Shown: in pieces, positions 39,759 through 48,174 of the stretch | How positions within the stretch are numbered: the stretch's first letter is position 1 | How the letters are laid out: each line of letters opens with the position of its first letter | DNA from: Dermatophilaceae bacterium Soc4.6 | GTDB taxonomy: Bacteria; Actinomycetota; Actinomycetes; Actinomycetales; Dermatophilaceae | Length of the DNA: 64,000 bases | NCBI GenBank assembly: GCA_039889245.1 | Contig: JAZGVH010000002.1 | Coordinates: 1,178,001 to 1,242,000, forward strand | Direction: 5' to 3' | Program-made: the position numbers and the translations under genes | Notes under the pieces: generated by a model | Seen by the model: only the letters and a program-made list of their open reading frames with translations | The model's database searches: none | What the model was told of the DNA's origin: nothing

Positions 39759-39827
39759 GCTGAGGGTGCGCCACCACCCGGCCCAGCGGCCTCCCGCGCA
39801 GGCCGACCCGATCAAGGAGCACCGCTC

Positions 39828-40319
39828 ATGACTGACACCGCGACGAACTACCTCACCCAGGACGCGTTCGAGCGCCTGCAGGCCGAGCTGGCCCAGCTCT
39901 CCGGCGAGGGTCGCTCCGAGATCGCCAAGCGCATCGAGGCGGCGCGCGAGGAGGGTGACCTGAAGGAGAACGGCGGCTACCACGCGGCCAAGGAGGAGCA
40001 GGGCAAGATGGAAGCCCGCATCCGCCAGCTGACGCAGCTGCTCGAGAAGGCCACCGTCGGCGAGGCTCCGGCCACCCCCAAGGGCGTCGTCGGCCCCGGC
40101 ATGCTCGTGACCGTCGAGATGTTCGGTGACAAGGAGACCTTCCTGCTCGGTCACCGCGAGATCAAGCAGGAGGGCAGCGACCTCGAGGTCTTCTCGGAGC
40201 AGTCGCCCCTCGGCAAGGCCATCAACGGCACCAAGGTCGGCACGACGTCGAAGTACCTCACGCCGGCCGGCAAGACGATCGAGGTCACCGTGCTCAACGT
40301 CGAGCGCTACCAGGGCTGA
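39828..40319 (+). CDS. greA: Transcription elongation factor GreA
   Basis: 163 residues. Rescues backtracked RNA polymerase by stimulating transcript cleavage. N-terminal coiled coil (residues 10-80) with the acidic tip AREEGDLKENGGYHAAKEEQG that enters the secondary channel; C-terminal FKBP-like domain (FLLGHREIKQEG, SPLGKAINGTKVG, GKTIEVTVLNVERYQG). ATG 39828 with AAGGAG upstream. A terminator hairpin in its own leader suggests control by attenuation. Confidence 0.96.
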   Translation: MTDTATNYLTQDAFERLQAELAQLSGEGRSEIAKRIEAAREEGDLKENGGYHAAKEEQGKMEARIRQLTQLLEKATVGEAPATPKGVVGPGMLVTVEMFGDKETFLLGHREIKQEGSDLEVFSEQSPLGKAINGTKVGTTSKYLTPAGKTIEVTVLNVERYQG

Positions 40320-40337
40320 GCGGTCACCGGTGCGCCA

Positions 40338-41564
40338 TCACCGGAACATCAGCCGGTAGCCGTCGGTGCGCAGGGCCCGCAGCAGCTCCTCACGGTGCTC
40401 GGGGCCCTTGGTCTCGCACTCGACCGCGATCTCCACCTCGTCGTAGCTCAACCCCGCCTCCGACCGGCCGTGGCGCACCTCGACGACGTTGGCGTCGGCC
40501 GCGGCGAGGTCGGCGAGCAGCCGAGCCAGCGTGCCGGGGCGGTCGGGCACCTGCACGGCGAAGGACAGATAGCGCCCGGCAGCCACCATCCCGTGCCGGA
40601 TGATGCGCAGCAGCAGCAGCGGGTCGATGTTGCCTCCCGAGAGCACGGCCACGACGGGCCCCTCGAGCCGTCGGCCCGACGGCTCCAGCAGGGCGGCGAC
40701 CGACGCCGCACCGGCCGGCTCGACGACCATCTTGGCCCGCTCCAGCAGGAAGAGCAGGGCGCGCGAGAGTGCCGACTCGTCGACGGTCTCGACGCTGTCG
40801 ACGAGCTCGGCCACCATGGCGAAGGGGACCGCGCCGGGCAGGCCGACCGCGATGCCGTCGGCCATGGTCGCCATCCGCTCGAGGGCCACCGGGCGCCCGG
40901 CCCGCAACGACATCGGGTAGGCCGCAGCCATCTCCGCCTGCACGCCGATGACCCGCACCTCGGGGCGCAGCGCCCGCACAGCGGTGGCGATACCGGCGAG
41001 CAGGCCACCGCCCCCGGTGGACACGACGACGGTGCGCACCTCGGGGCACTGCTCGAGGATCTCGAGACCGCACGTGCCCTGGCCGGCGACGATGTCGGGA
41101 TGGTCGAAGGGGTGGACCAGCACGGCGCCGGTCTGGGCAGACCAGGCGGCGGCCTCGACGAGGCACTCGTCGACCGTCGTGCCGACCTGCTCGACCGTGG
41201 CGCCATAGGCCCTCGTGGCGACGAGCTTGGGCATGGGCGCACCGACCGGCATGTAGACCTTGGCCTGGATGCCGAGCAGCTGGGCGGCGAGGGCGACCCC
41301 CTGCGCGTGGTTGCCGGCCGAGGCGGCGACAACGCCGGCCGCCTTCTCCTGCGGGGAGAGCCGGGCCATGCGGGTGTAGGCACCGCGGATCTTGAACGAG
41401 CCGGCCCGCTGGAGGTTCTCGCACTTCAGCCAGACCTCTTGGCCGACCCGCTCGCTGAGGGCCCGGGAGTACTCCAGCGGGGTCGGGCGCACGACGCCGT
41501 CGAGGATGTCGCGGGCGGCGAGGATGTCGTCCGCGGTGACGGGCAGCTGAGGGCCTGTGGGCAT
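40338..41564 (-). CDS. ilvA: Threonine ammonia-lyase with C-terminal ACT domain
   Basis: 408 residues. PLP enzyme converting threonine to 2-oxobutanoate for isoleucine synthesis. PLP lysine in NLQRAGSFKIRGAY near residue 60; SAGNHAQGVALAA; PLP-phosphate loop STGGGGLLAGIA; a single ACT-like domain from about residue 330 (FAVQVPDRPGTLARLLADLAAADANVVEV). The short one-ACT form is common in actinobacteria and may be biosynthetic or catabolic. ATG 41564 with TAGCCT 7 bases upstream. Convergent with greA. Confidence 0.93.
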   Translation of the reverse strand: MPTGPQLPVTADDILAARDILDGVVRPTPLEYSRALSERVGQEVWLKCENLQRAGSFKIRGAYTRMARLSPQEKAAGVVAASAGNHAQGVALAAQLLGIQAKVYMPVGAPMPKLVATRAYGATVEQVGTTVDECLVEAAAWSAQTGAVLVHPFDHPDIVAGQGTCGLEILEQCPEVRTVVVSTGGGGLLAGIATAVRALRPEVRVIGVQAEMAAAYPMSLRAGRPVALERMATMADGIAVGLPGAVPFAMVAELVDSVETVDESALSRALLFLLERAKMVVEPAGAASVAALLEPSGRRLEGPVVAVLSGGNIDPLLLLRIIRHGMVAAGRYLSFAVQVPDRPGTLARLLADLAAADANVVEVRHGRSEAGLSYDEVEIAVECETKGPEHREELLRALRTDGYRLMFR

Positions 41565-41571
41565 GACGAGA

Positions 41572-41577
41572 AGGCTA
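41572..41577 (-). promoter_or_regulatory. -10 box, leaderless start of ilvA
   Basis: TAGCCT on the minus strand, 7 bases before ATG 41564, overlapping the end of the VanZ-like gene. Confidence 0.5.
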
Positions 41578-42342
41578 CTCAGCCGGTGGGGGCGACGTCG
41601 CCGCGACGGGCCCGCTCCGAGCCGCGCGGGGCAGTGACAGCAGCAGCCCGGAGGCCAGCAGGCCCCCGAGGACGCCTCCGGCGGTGTTGCTCATGACGTC
41701 GATGGGCGCGCAGACGCGGGTCGTCAGGACGGCCTGGTAGGTCTCGATCGACACCGACACGGCCAGGGGCAGCAGCACGACGAGCAGCCGCCCGCGCCGG
41801 GTGGACAGGGGCGCCTCGCCGCGACCGGCCAGGGCGAGGACGAGACCCAGGCCGAGAGGTATGAACAGCGCGATGTTGGGCACGAACTCGGCGCTGACCT
41901 GGCTGCGGGCCACCTTGTTGAGGCCGGGCGGCAGCCAGCGGCCGGGGTCGGTCACGCAGGTGCGCAGGGAGTCCACGGCGTCGGCGCGCAGGGCGGGCGG
42001 CCCGCTGCCCGACGGCAGGGTCGTCACCCCGACCAGCAGCACGCACCCGGCGAACCACAGCGTCATCGGCCACGTGAACCCCCGCCCGCGGAGCACCACT
42101 GCGAGTGCGACGGCGAGCGCGACGGTCGCGAGCACCATCACGCCGTCGACGGCGGCGAAGCGCAGCAGGTAGCGGCTGCCGCCGCCGGCGATGGCGAAGA
42201 ACGAGCCGACCAGGGCGACGGGCGCCAGGCCGAGGGCGCTGCGCGGCCAGGTCGCCGGTGCCCGCTCACGCAGGAGCAGCGCCAGCAGCAGGCAGATGGC
42301 CGTGACGGCCGAGACGGACCCGACCTCGTCGAGGGTGGTCAT
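41575..42342 (-). CDS. VanZ-like family membrane protein
   Basis: 255 residues from ATG 42342, which overlaps the upstream stop by four bases. Six or so transmembrane segments. The C-terminal part has the VanZ-like pattern: AEFVPNIALFIPLGLGLVLAL, then LLPLAVSVSIETYQAVLTTRVCAPIDVMSNTAGGVLGGLLA, with the conserved acidic, Asp and Asn residues. VanZ confers low teicoplanin resistance in enterococci, but most chromosomal members have no known role. Not a sign of glycopeptide resistance by itself. Confidence 0.85.
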   Translation of the reverse strand: MTTLDEVGSVSAVTAICLLLALLLRERAPATWPRSALGLAPVALVGSFFAIAGGGSRYLLRFAAVDGVMVLATVALAVALAVVLRGRGFTWPMTLWFAGCVLLVGVTTLPSGSGPPALRADAVDSLRTCVTDPGRWLPPGLNKVARSQVSAEFVPNIALFIPLGLGLVLALAGRGEAPLSTRRGRLLVVLLPLAVSVSIETYQAVLTTRVCAPIDVMSNTAGGVLGGLLASGLLLSLPRAARSGPVAATSPPPAE

Positions 42343-43691
42343 GCACCAACCCCCATCGAGGCCCCGAGTCTGCGTGCGAGCGCGAGTGCCGCGTCCGGCT
42401 GCTCGCGCGCGAGCAACCCGACGACGAAGAGCCCGTAGGCCGCATCGACCGCCGTGCGCGCAGCCACCGGCACGCGCCACCCGCCGCCGTGGTCGGTCGT
42501 GACCGCCTCGAGCACCCCGGCTGCACCGCCCGCGGGGGCATGACGCAGCACCCCGCCCGAGCCGATGACGAGACCGACGTCGGCGAGCGGGCGGGGCCCC
42601 TCGCCCGGGGCCTGCGGGCGGGCGTGACGACGCACGCCGACGGTCGCCGCGAGCCGGGCGATCTCGAGGTCGAGGGTCTGCTCGTGGGCGTCGACCGGCA
42701 GGTGGTCGGGCCGCTCGGCGAGGGACGCGGCATACGGGACGAGGCCCGAGCTGGTGGGCAGGTGCTCGCGGGCGGCGGCCTCCACGACGCCGTCGGCGTT
42801 CCAGCGCATGCCCAGGTCGGCCTCGACGGTGCGGGCGTGCCAGAGGCGCCCGACGACCTCCTTGCGCAGGCTGGCGTCCTCGCCCTCGGGGGTGAGGCAG
42901 GAGTAGACGTCGGTCGTGGCGCCTCCCACGTCGACGAGCAGCACGTCGGTGCCGGTGGCGGCGCTCAGCACCTCGGCGCCCGCGAGCACTGCGTCGGGGG
43001 TGGCGGCCCGCACCATCGTCGCGAAGGCCCTGTCTCGCGACAGACCCTTGCCGCCGATGACGTGCTCGAGGAAGACGGCGCGGATCGCGGTGCGCGCCGG
43101 CTCGGGGTCGATGACGCCGATCTGCGGGACGACGTTGTCGGTGACGACGTGACGTCGGCCCGTGGCGGCGAGGAGGCCGGCGGCCTGACTGCCTGCCTCG
43201 CGGTTGCCGGCGACGACGACCGGCGCGGTGAGCCGGGCCGCCGCGAGGCGAGCGGCGTTGTGCAGCAACACATCCGCGTTGCCTCCGTCGGTGCCGCCCA
43301 CCAGGAGCACGAGGTCGGGTCGCGCCGCGCGCAGGTCACGCACCCCCTGCCCGTCGAGCTCGCCGGCGGCCACGTGCACGACCCGGGCGCCAGCGCTCAG
43401 GCCGACCCGGCGACCGGCCTCGGCGGTCACGCTGCGCTCGTAGCCGACGACCGCGAGCCGCAGGCCGCCGCCGGCGCTGGAGCAGGCGAGAGCCGGTGTG
43501 TCGTCAGCGGCGCCGACCGCCGCGCGGGCCGCCTGCACGCCGACCATCACGTCGGGCCGCAGGGTGGTGGGCACCGCGGCCGTCGCGACGATCCGGGCCT
43601 CACCGAGGTCGACCAGCGCCGCCTTGGTCCACGTCGAGCCGACGTCGACGCAGAGCAGTCGGGAAGGGACGGTGGGCACCGGGGGGGTCAC
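42339..43691 (-). CDS. MutL/GlmL-type ATPase (glutamate mutase L family)
   Basis: 450 residues, ASKHA fold. N-terminal phosphate loop LLCVDVGSTWTKAALVDL; second phosphate motif VLLVDVGGATTDVYS near residue 250; ASSAGGGLRLAVVGYE; C-terminal adenosine motif VGLVIGSGGVLRHAP. In clostridia MutL accompanies B12-dependent glutamate mutase MutS/MutE, but neither subunit is present here. The equivalent orphan is common in actinobacteria; a repair or chaperone role for another enzyme is possible. GTG start uncertain. Coupled to the VanZ-like gene. Confidence 0.85.
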   Translation of the reverse strand: MTPPVPTVPSRLLCVDVGSTWTKAALVDLGEARIVATAAVPTTLRPDVMVGVQAARAAVGAADDTPALACSSAGGGLRLAVVGYERSVTAEAGRRVGLSAGARVVHVAAGELDGQGVRDLRAARPDLVLLVGGTDGGNADVLLHNAARLAAARLTAPVVVAGNREAGSQAAGLLAATGRRHVVTDNVVPQIGVIDPEPARTAIRAVFLEHVIGGKGLSRDRAFATMVRAATPDAVLAGAEVLSAATGTDVLLVDVGGATTDVYSCLTPEGEDASLRKEVVGRLWHARTVEADLGMRWNADGVVEAAAREHLPTSSGLVPYAASLAERPDHLPVDAHEQTLDLEIARLAATVGVRRHARPQAPGEGPRPLADVGLVIGSGGVLRHAPAGGAAGVLEAVTTDHGGGWRVPVAARTAVDAAYGLFVVGLLAREQPDAALALARRLGASMGVGA

Positions 43692-43718
43692 GTCGGTCGG
43701 CCGCCGGGGTCGACTCGC

Positions 43719-44900
43719 TCAGCCGCGGACGGCGAGGGCGACGTCGAGGTCGGCCAGCAGGTCGGCCTCGTCCTCGATACCGACCGAGAGCCGGATGAGC
43801 CCGCGCGGCACCTCGAGCGCGGTGCCCTCGACCGACGCGTGGGTCATGCGGAAGGGGTGCTCGATCAGCGACTCCACCCCACCCAGCGACTCACCGAGGG
43901 TGAAGACCGTCGTCGCTCCGCACGCGGCGACGGCGGCGTCCTCGCCACCCTTGAGCAGCACCGAGACCATGCCACCGAAGCGCTTCATCTGGCGGGCCGC
44001 GACGGCGTGGCCGGGGTGGTCGGGCAGGCCGGGGTAGAGCACCTTCTCGACGGCGGGGTGCGACTGCAGGTAGGCGACGACGGCCTCGGCGTTGTCGCAG
44101 TGGCGCTCCATGCGGACGGCGAGGGTCTTGAGCCCCCGGAGCACGAGCCACGAGTCGAAGGGCCCGGCCACGCCGCCGATCGCGTTCTGGTGGAAGGCGA
44201 TGCGGTCGGCGGCGTCCTTCAGCTCAGCCACCGGGACGTCGTGGCGCACGACGACGGCACCGCCGACGACGTCGCTGTGACCGCCGAGGTACTTCGTCGT
44301 CGACGAGGTGACGATGTCGGCGCCGAGGGCGAGAGGGTTCTGCAGGTAGGGGGTGGCGAAGGTGTTGTCGACGACCAGCAGCGCATCGGCGGCGTGGGCG
44401 ACCTCGGCGAGGGCGGCGATGTCGGAGACCCCGAGCAGCGGGTTGCTGGGCGTCTCGACCCACACGAGCCGGGTGCGGCCGGGCTCGATCGCGGCGCGCA
44501 CGGCGTCGACGTCGGCCGTGGGGGCGACCGTGTGCGCGATGCCCTGCGGGCCGGCCACGCGCGCCACCTGCCGGTAGGTACCGCCGTAGGCGTCGTTGGG
44601 CATGACGAGGTGGTCGCCCGGGGTGAGCAGCGCCCGGATGAGGGTGTCCTGCCCGGCCAGGCCGCTGGCGAAGGCGAAGCCACGCTCACCGCCCTCGAGG
44701 GCCGCGAGGCACTCCTCGAGCGCGGTGCGGGTGGGGTTGGCCGAGCGGGAGTACTCGTAGCCGCCGCGGAAGCCGCCGACGCCGTCCTGCTTGTAGGTCG
44801 AGACCTGGTAGATGGGGGTGACGACGGCACCGGTGCCCGCATCGGGATCCTGACCGGCGTGGATCGCGCGGGTGGAGAAGCCGGGGGTGGGGGTCGTCAT
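43719..44900 (-). CDS. metB: Cystathionine gamma-synthase
   Basis: 393 residues, Cys/Met metabolism PLP enzyme. Makes cystathionine from an O-acyl homoserine and cysteine. GFSTRAIHAGQDPD at the N-terminus; YEYSRSANPTRTALEECLAALEGG; PLP lysine in DIVTSSTTKYLGGHSDVVGGAVV near residue 205; SLGGVESLIEHPFRMTHASV at the C-terminus. Cystathionine gamma-lyase activity cannot be excluded. ATG 44900 is chosen because TAGCCT lies 7 bases upstream; the longer frame adds unrelated residues. Matches Rv1079 beside greA. Confidence 0.93.
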   Translation of the reverse strand: MTTPTPGFSTRAIHAGQDPDAGTGAVVTPIYQVSTYKQDGVGGFRGGYEYSRSANPTRTALEECLAALEGGERGFAFASGLAGQDTLIRALLTPGDHLVMPNDAYGGTYRQVARVAGPQGIAHTVAPTADVDAVRAAIEPGRTRLVWVETPSNPLLGVSDIAALAEVAHAADALLVVDNTFATPYLQNPLALGADIVTSSTTKYLGGHSDVVGGAVVVRHDVPVAELKDAADRIAFHQNAIGGVAGPFDSWLVLRGLKTLAVRMERHCDNAEAVVAYLQSHPAVEKVLYPGLPDHPGHAVAARQMKRFGGMVSVLLKGGEDAAVAACGATTVFTLGESLGGVESLIEHPFRMTHASVEGTALEVPRGLIRLSVGIEDEADLLADLDVALAVRG

Positions 44901-44907
44901 ACGGGTC

Positions 44908-44913
44908 AGGCTA
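44908..44913 (-). promoter_or_regulatory. -10 box, leaderless start of metB
   Basis: TAGCCT on the minus strand, 7 bases before ATG 44900. Confidence 0.5.
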
Positions 44914-45105
44914 TCCGCCCGCCAGGGGCGTCGGCTGGGCCGCACCTGTCCACAGGCCGAGGCATCGCCCGGCACCCACGGGTTCGGGGTGGTGGTGGTC
45001 TGGTCGACACCCCCCTGTCCACTTCCTCCCTCACCGGCGCGGGCAAACCGGACGGGTAGGTGTCGAGATGACCACCCCGGGGCACGATGCGACCGACCGG
45101 CTGGC

Positions 45106-46944
45106 TCACTCCGCCGCGAGCACCTCGAGCACCTGCTCGCCGTAGCGCTCGAGCTTGGCCTGCCCCACCCCGCTGACCTGTCCGAGCGCGGCGAGGTCGG
45201 CCGGTGCGTCGCCAGCGATCTGGCGCAGGGTCGCGTCGTGGAAGATCACGTAGGCCGGCATACCTGACTCCTTGGCGGTGGCCGCCCGCCAGGCCCGCAG
45301 CCGCTCGAAGACGGGCTGGGCCTCCGGTGACAGGTCGGCCACAGCGGCCGCCGCCCGCGACGAGCGCGACCCACCACCCGAGCCGCGACGGCCCTTCGCG
45401 GGCGTCGGGTCGACCCGCAGCTCGACCTCGAGCCGGCGCCCGAGCACCTCGCCGCTGCCCTCGGTGAGCGCGAGCGTGCCGTGGTCGCCCTCGACGGCGA
45501 GCAGTCCGCGAGCCAGCAGCTGGCGCGTGACTGCCCGCCACTGCTGCTCGGTGAGGTCGGTGCCGATGCCGAAGGTCGAGAGGCCGTCGTGGTGGTGCTG
45601 GGCCACCTTGGGGGTGCGCTTACCGAGCAGGATGTCGATGCTCTGGCCGGCCCCGAAGCGCTGGTTGCGCTCGGAGGCCAGCCGCGCCACGGTCGACAGC
45701 AGCTTCTGCGCCGCGATGGTCGCATCCCACACGGTCGGCGGCACGAGGCAGGTGTCGCAGTTGCCGCAGGGCTCGCCGGGCTCCTGACCGAAGTAGCGCA
45801 GCAGCTGCCCGCGGCGGCACAGCGTCGTCTCGCAGAGCGCGAGCATGGCGTCGAGGTGAGCGCCCTGGGCACGGCGCCGCGCGAGGTCACCCGGTGAGGT
45901 GTCGATCATCCGCCGCTGCTGCACGACGTCGGCGAGGCCGTAGGCCAGCCACGCCGTCGCGGGCTGCCCGTCGCGCCCGGCTCGGCCGGTCTCCTGGTAG
46001 TAGCCCTCCACCGACTTCGGCAGGTCGAGGTGGGCGACGAAGCGCACGTCGGGCTTGTCGATCCCCATCCCGAAGGCGATCGTCGCGACCATCACCAGCC
46101 CCTCCTCGCGCAGGAAGCGGCTCTGGTGGTGAGACCGGACCGACGCGTCGAGCCCCGCGTGGTAGGGCAGGGCCGGAATGCCTTGCTTGGCAAGGGCTTC
46201 CGCGGTCGCTTCGACCGATGCCCGCGACAGGCAGTAGACGATCCCCGCGTCATCCCGGTGCTCGGTGCGCAGCAGGTCGAGCAGCTGCACCCGCGGCTCG
46301 GCCTTGGGCACGATGCGGTACTGGATGTTGGGCCGGTCGAAGTCGGCGACGAAGTGCCGCGCGCCCGTGAGCGACAGGTTGGTCGCGATCTCGGTGCGGG
46401 TGGCGGCCGTCGCGGTCGCGGTCAGCGCGATGCGCGGGACCTGCGGCCAGCGCTCCTTGAGCACGGTCAGCATGAGGTAGTCGGGCCGGAAGTCGTGCCC
46501 CCACTGCGCCACGCAGTGCGCCTCGTCGATCGCGAAGAGGGCGATGTCGCCGCGCCCCAGCAGGTCGAGGGTGAACTGGCTGCGTAGCGCCTCGGGCGCC
46601 AGGTAGAGCAGGTCGAGCTCGCCGTCGGTGTACGCCCGCTCCATCTCGCGACGGGTGCCGAGGTCCTGCGTGGAGTTGAGGAAGCCGGCCCGCACCCCGA
46701 GCGCCGTGAGGGCGTCGACCTGGTCCTGCATCAGCGCGATGAGCGGCGAGATGACGATGCCGGTGCCCGGCCGCACCAAGGCCGGGATCTGGTAGCAGAG
46801 CGACTTTCCACCACCGGTCGGCATGAGCACCAGTGCGTCCCCACCGGCGACGACGTGCTCGACGATCTCCTGCTGGTCGCCGCGGAAGGCGTCGTAGCCG
46901 AAGACGGTGCGCAGGGTGTCCAGCGGCGCAGAGGTGACGGGCAC
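45106..46944 (-). CDS. recQ: ATP-dependent DNA helicase RecQ
   Basis: 612 residues. 3'-5' helicase for recombination and fork repair. Walker [22 protein letters not shown] box [20 protein letters not shown]; motif [21 protein letters not shown] and [12 protein letters not shown]; zinc Cys in [27 protein letters not shown] winged helix; HRDC domain from about residue 535 ([32 protein letters not shown]). GTG 46944 is chosen: TAGACT sits 7 bases upstream and the longer frame lacks similarity. Confidence 0.96.
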   Translation of the reverse strand: MPVTSAPLDTLRTVFGYDAFRGDQQEIVEHVVAGGDALVLMPTGGGKSLCYQIPALVRPGTGIVISPLIALMQDQVDALTALGVRAGFLNSTQDLGTRREMERAYTDGELDLLYLAPEALRSQFTLDLLGRGDIALFAIDEAHCVAQWGHDFRPDYLMLTVLKERWPQVPRIALTATATAATRTEIATNLSLTGARHFVADFDRPNIQYRIVPKAEPRVQLLDLLRTEHRDDAGIVYCLSRASVEATAEALAKQGIPALPYHAGLDASVRSHHQSRFLREEGLVMVATIAFGMGIDKPDVRFVAHLDLPKSVEGYYQETGRAGRDGQPATAWLAYGLADVVQQRRMIDTSPGDLARRRAQGAHLDAMLALCETTLCRRGQLLRYFGQEPGEPCGNCDTCLVPPTVWDATIAAQKLLSTVARLASERNQRFGAGQSIDILLGKRTPKVAQHHHDGLSTFGIGTDLTEQQWRAVTRQLLARGLLAVEGDHGTLALTEGSGEVLGRRLEVELRVDPTPAKGRRGSGGGSRSSRAAAAVADLSPEAQPVFERLRAWRAATAKESGMPAYVIFHDATLRQIAGDAPADLAALGQVSGVGQAKLERYGEQVLEVLAAE

Positions 46945-46951
46945 CTGCTGA

Positions 46952-46957
46952 AGTCTA
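46952..46957 (-). promoter_or_regulatory. -10 box, leaderless start of recQ
   Basis: TAGACT on the minus strand, 7 bases before GTG 46944. Confidence 0.5.
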
Positions 46958-47050
46958 GGTGGGCCACCGGAATGGTGGCGCCGGGCCGGTCGTTGCCCAC
47001 AGTGAGGCCGGAGGTGCTGGCCGCGACGCACGTGAGGACAGGTGGAGCAG

Positions 47051-47752
47051 ATGTTCGGTTTCGGCAAGAAGTCGACGATGGTCGCACGCGAGGACGCCCT
47101 CCCGGGCCGCGAGACCCGGCCCTTCGCGGTCGCCCCCACCCACGTGGTGCTCGGGACGCCGCTCGAGGGCCCTTACCCCGACGGCTTCGAGAGCATCTAT
47201 GTCGCCATGGGCTGCTACTGGGGCGTCGAGCGCATCTTCTGGAAGCAGCCGGGCGTCTACGTGACGTCGGTCGGCTTCATGGGCGGTTACACGCCTCATC
47301 CGACCTACAACGAGTCGACGACCGGGCTGACCGGGCACGCCGAGACCGTGCACGTGGTCTACGACCCGTCAGTCACCACCCCCGAGCTGCTGCTCAAGCA
47401 GTTCTGGGAGAACCACGACCCGACGACCGCCAACCGGCAGGGCAACGACGTCGGCACGGCCTACCGCTCGGCGATCTACTACACGACCCCAGGCCAGGAG
47501 GCGGCGGCGGCCGCGACCCGCGACGCCTTTCAGCAGGTGCTCACCGAGGCCGGGCACGGCGAGATCTCGACCGAGATCCTGCCCGCCTCGCAGGCCGGGC
47601 CCTACTACCTCGCCGAGGACCTGCACCAGGGCTACCTGCACAAGAACCCTGGCGGCTACTGCAACCACGGCCCCAACGGCATGACCTGCCCCGTCGGGCT
47701 GCTGAGCAAGGACGGCGTGCCGGCCCAGGTCGACGTCCTGCCCCCCACGTGA
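47051..47752 (+). CDS. msrA: Peptide-methionine (S)-S-oxide reductase
   Basis: 233 residues. Repairs methionine-S-sulfoxide. Catalytic Cys in [14 protein letters not shown] (GCFWG-type motif, here with Tyr); [56 protein letters not shown]-terminal resolving Cys region [17 protein letters not shown] 47051 has AGGTGGAG close upstream; GTG 47042 in frame is less likely. Divergent from recQ. Confidence 0.95.
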   Translation: MFGFGKKSTMVAREDALPGRETRPFAVAPTHVVLGTPLEGPYPDGFESIYVAMGCYWGVERIFWKQPGVYVTSVGFMGGYTPHPTYNESTTGLTGHAETVHVVYDPSVTTPELLLKQFWENHDPTTANRQGNDVGTAYRSAIYYTTPGQEAAAAATRDAFQQVLTEAGHGEISTEILPASQAGPYYLAEDLHQGYLHKNPGGYCNHGPNGMTCPVGLLSKDGVPAQVDVLPPT

Positions 47753-47780
47753 TCGCTGCCGCCTGACCCGCACCACCCAC

Positions 47781-47824
47781 ACGTCCGCGTCGACGAGGCC
47801 TCACCCCCTCCTCGACGCGGACGT
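47781..47824 (+). terminator. msrA terminator hairpin
   Basis: ACGTCCGCGTCGA and TCGACGCGGACGT face each other about 30 bases after the msrA stop, a 13-bp stem with a loop of about 18 bases. No U-tract. Confidence 0.65.
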
Positions 47825-47845
47825 CGTGCGCTCCGGTATCCGACT

Positions 47846-48016
47846 GTGGCAGAACGGAGCTCTTCGCTCCACCTCACGAAAGCCGAGGTCGAGGCGATCG
47901 TCCGCGACCTGCTCCCGGACGAGGCGCTCAAGTCAGTGATCACGCTGGCCACGGTGGTCACGCTGAGTCCCCCGCAGGCCGCGGCCGGCCCGCACACGGC
48001 TTCACGTGAAGGGTGA
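47846..48016 (+). CDS. Possible small protein, unknown
   Basis: 56 codons, GTG 47846 to TGA 48014-48016: MAERSSSLHLTKAEVEAIVRD, DEALKSVITLATVVTLSPPQ. Composition is gene-like and amphipathic, but there is no clear Shine-Dalgarno and the end runs into the first palindromic repeat. It may be a fragment. Confidence 0.3.
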   Translation: MAERSSSLHLTKAEVEAIVRDLLPDEALKSVITLATVVTLSPPQAAAGPHTASREG

Positions 48017-48065
48017 TGGCGGCGATTCAGGTCACGCGACCCGCACACGGCTTCACGTGAAGGGT
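47989..48065. promoter_or_regulatory. Twin palindromic direct repeats, candidate operators of the xdh operon
   Basis: Two exact 26-base copies (47989-48014 and 48040-48065), each containing the 12-bp palindrome CTTCACGTGAAG, with centres 51 bases apart, about five helical turns. Placed 110-190 bases ahead of xdhA. The regulator is unknown; MarR- or GntR/PucR-type repressors of purine catabolism are candidates. Confidence 0.65.
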
Positions 48066-48174
48066 TGTGCACGTCCGCACCCGCGCCCGCCGCTCCGGCC
48101 GCGTCACGCCGTGCCGCCACACGCCTGTGACACCGCGGGGATATCCTCGGCCCTCACGGCGACAAGGAGCGGAC

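Larger units (their letters stand above)
39460..39827 (+). other. greA upstream region and leader
   Basis: 368 bases. From left: an unusually AT-rich patch 39480-39525 with TTGTAC and CATACT 18 bases apart, followed by a 12-codon micro-frame (ATG 39527 to TAG 39565); GGCCGCC/GGCGGCC near 39572; a 13-bp hairpin at 39605-39639; a TACACT -10-like box at 39705-39710; and the leader terminator at 39730-39758. GreA's Shine-Dalgarno (AAGGAG) is at 39814. Confidence 0.6.
47753..48174 (+). other. Region between msrA and the xdh operon
   Basis: 422 bases. Holds a possible 56-codon gene (47846-48016), twin 26-bp repeats (47989-48065) and the probable xdh promoter. CGTCGAGGAGG-type complementary segments near 47789 and 47811 (ACGTCCGCGTCGA / TCGACGCGGACGT) form a 13-bp hairpin that likely terminates msrA. 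Confidence 0.55.

Noticed and set aside
41575-42342. Glycopeptide resistance locus suggested by a VanZ-like gene
   Set aside because: No vanHAX, vanRS or vanY genes nearby. VanZ-like proteins are widespread and mostly unrelated to resistance.
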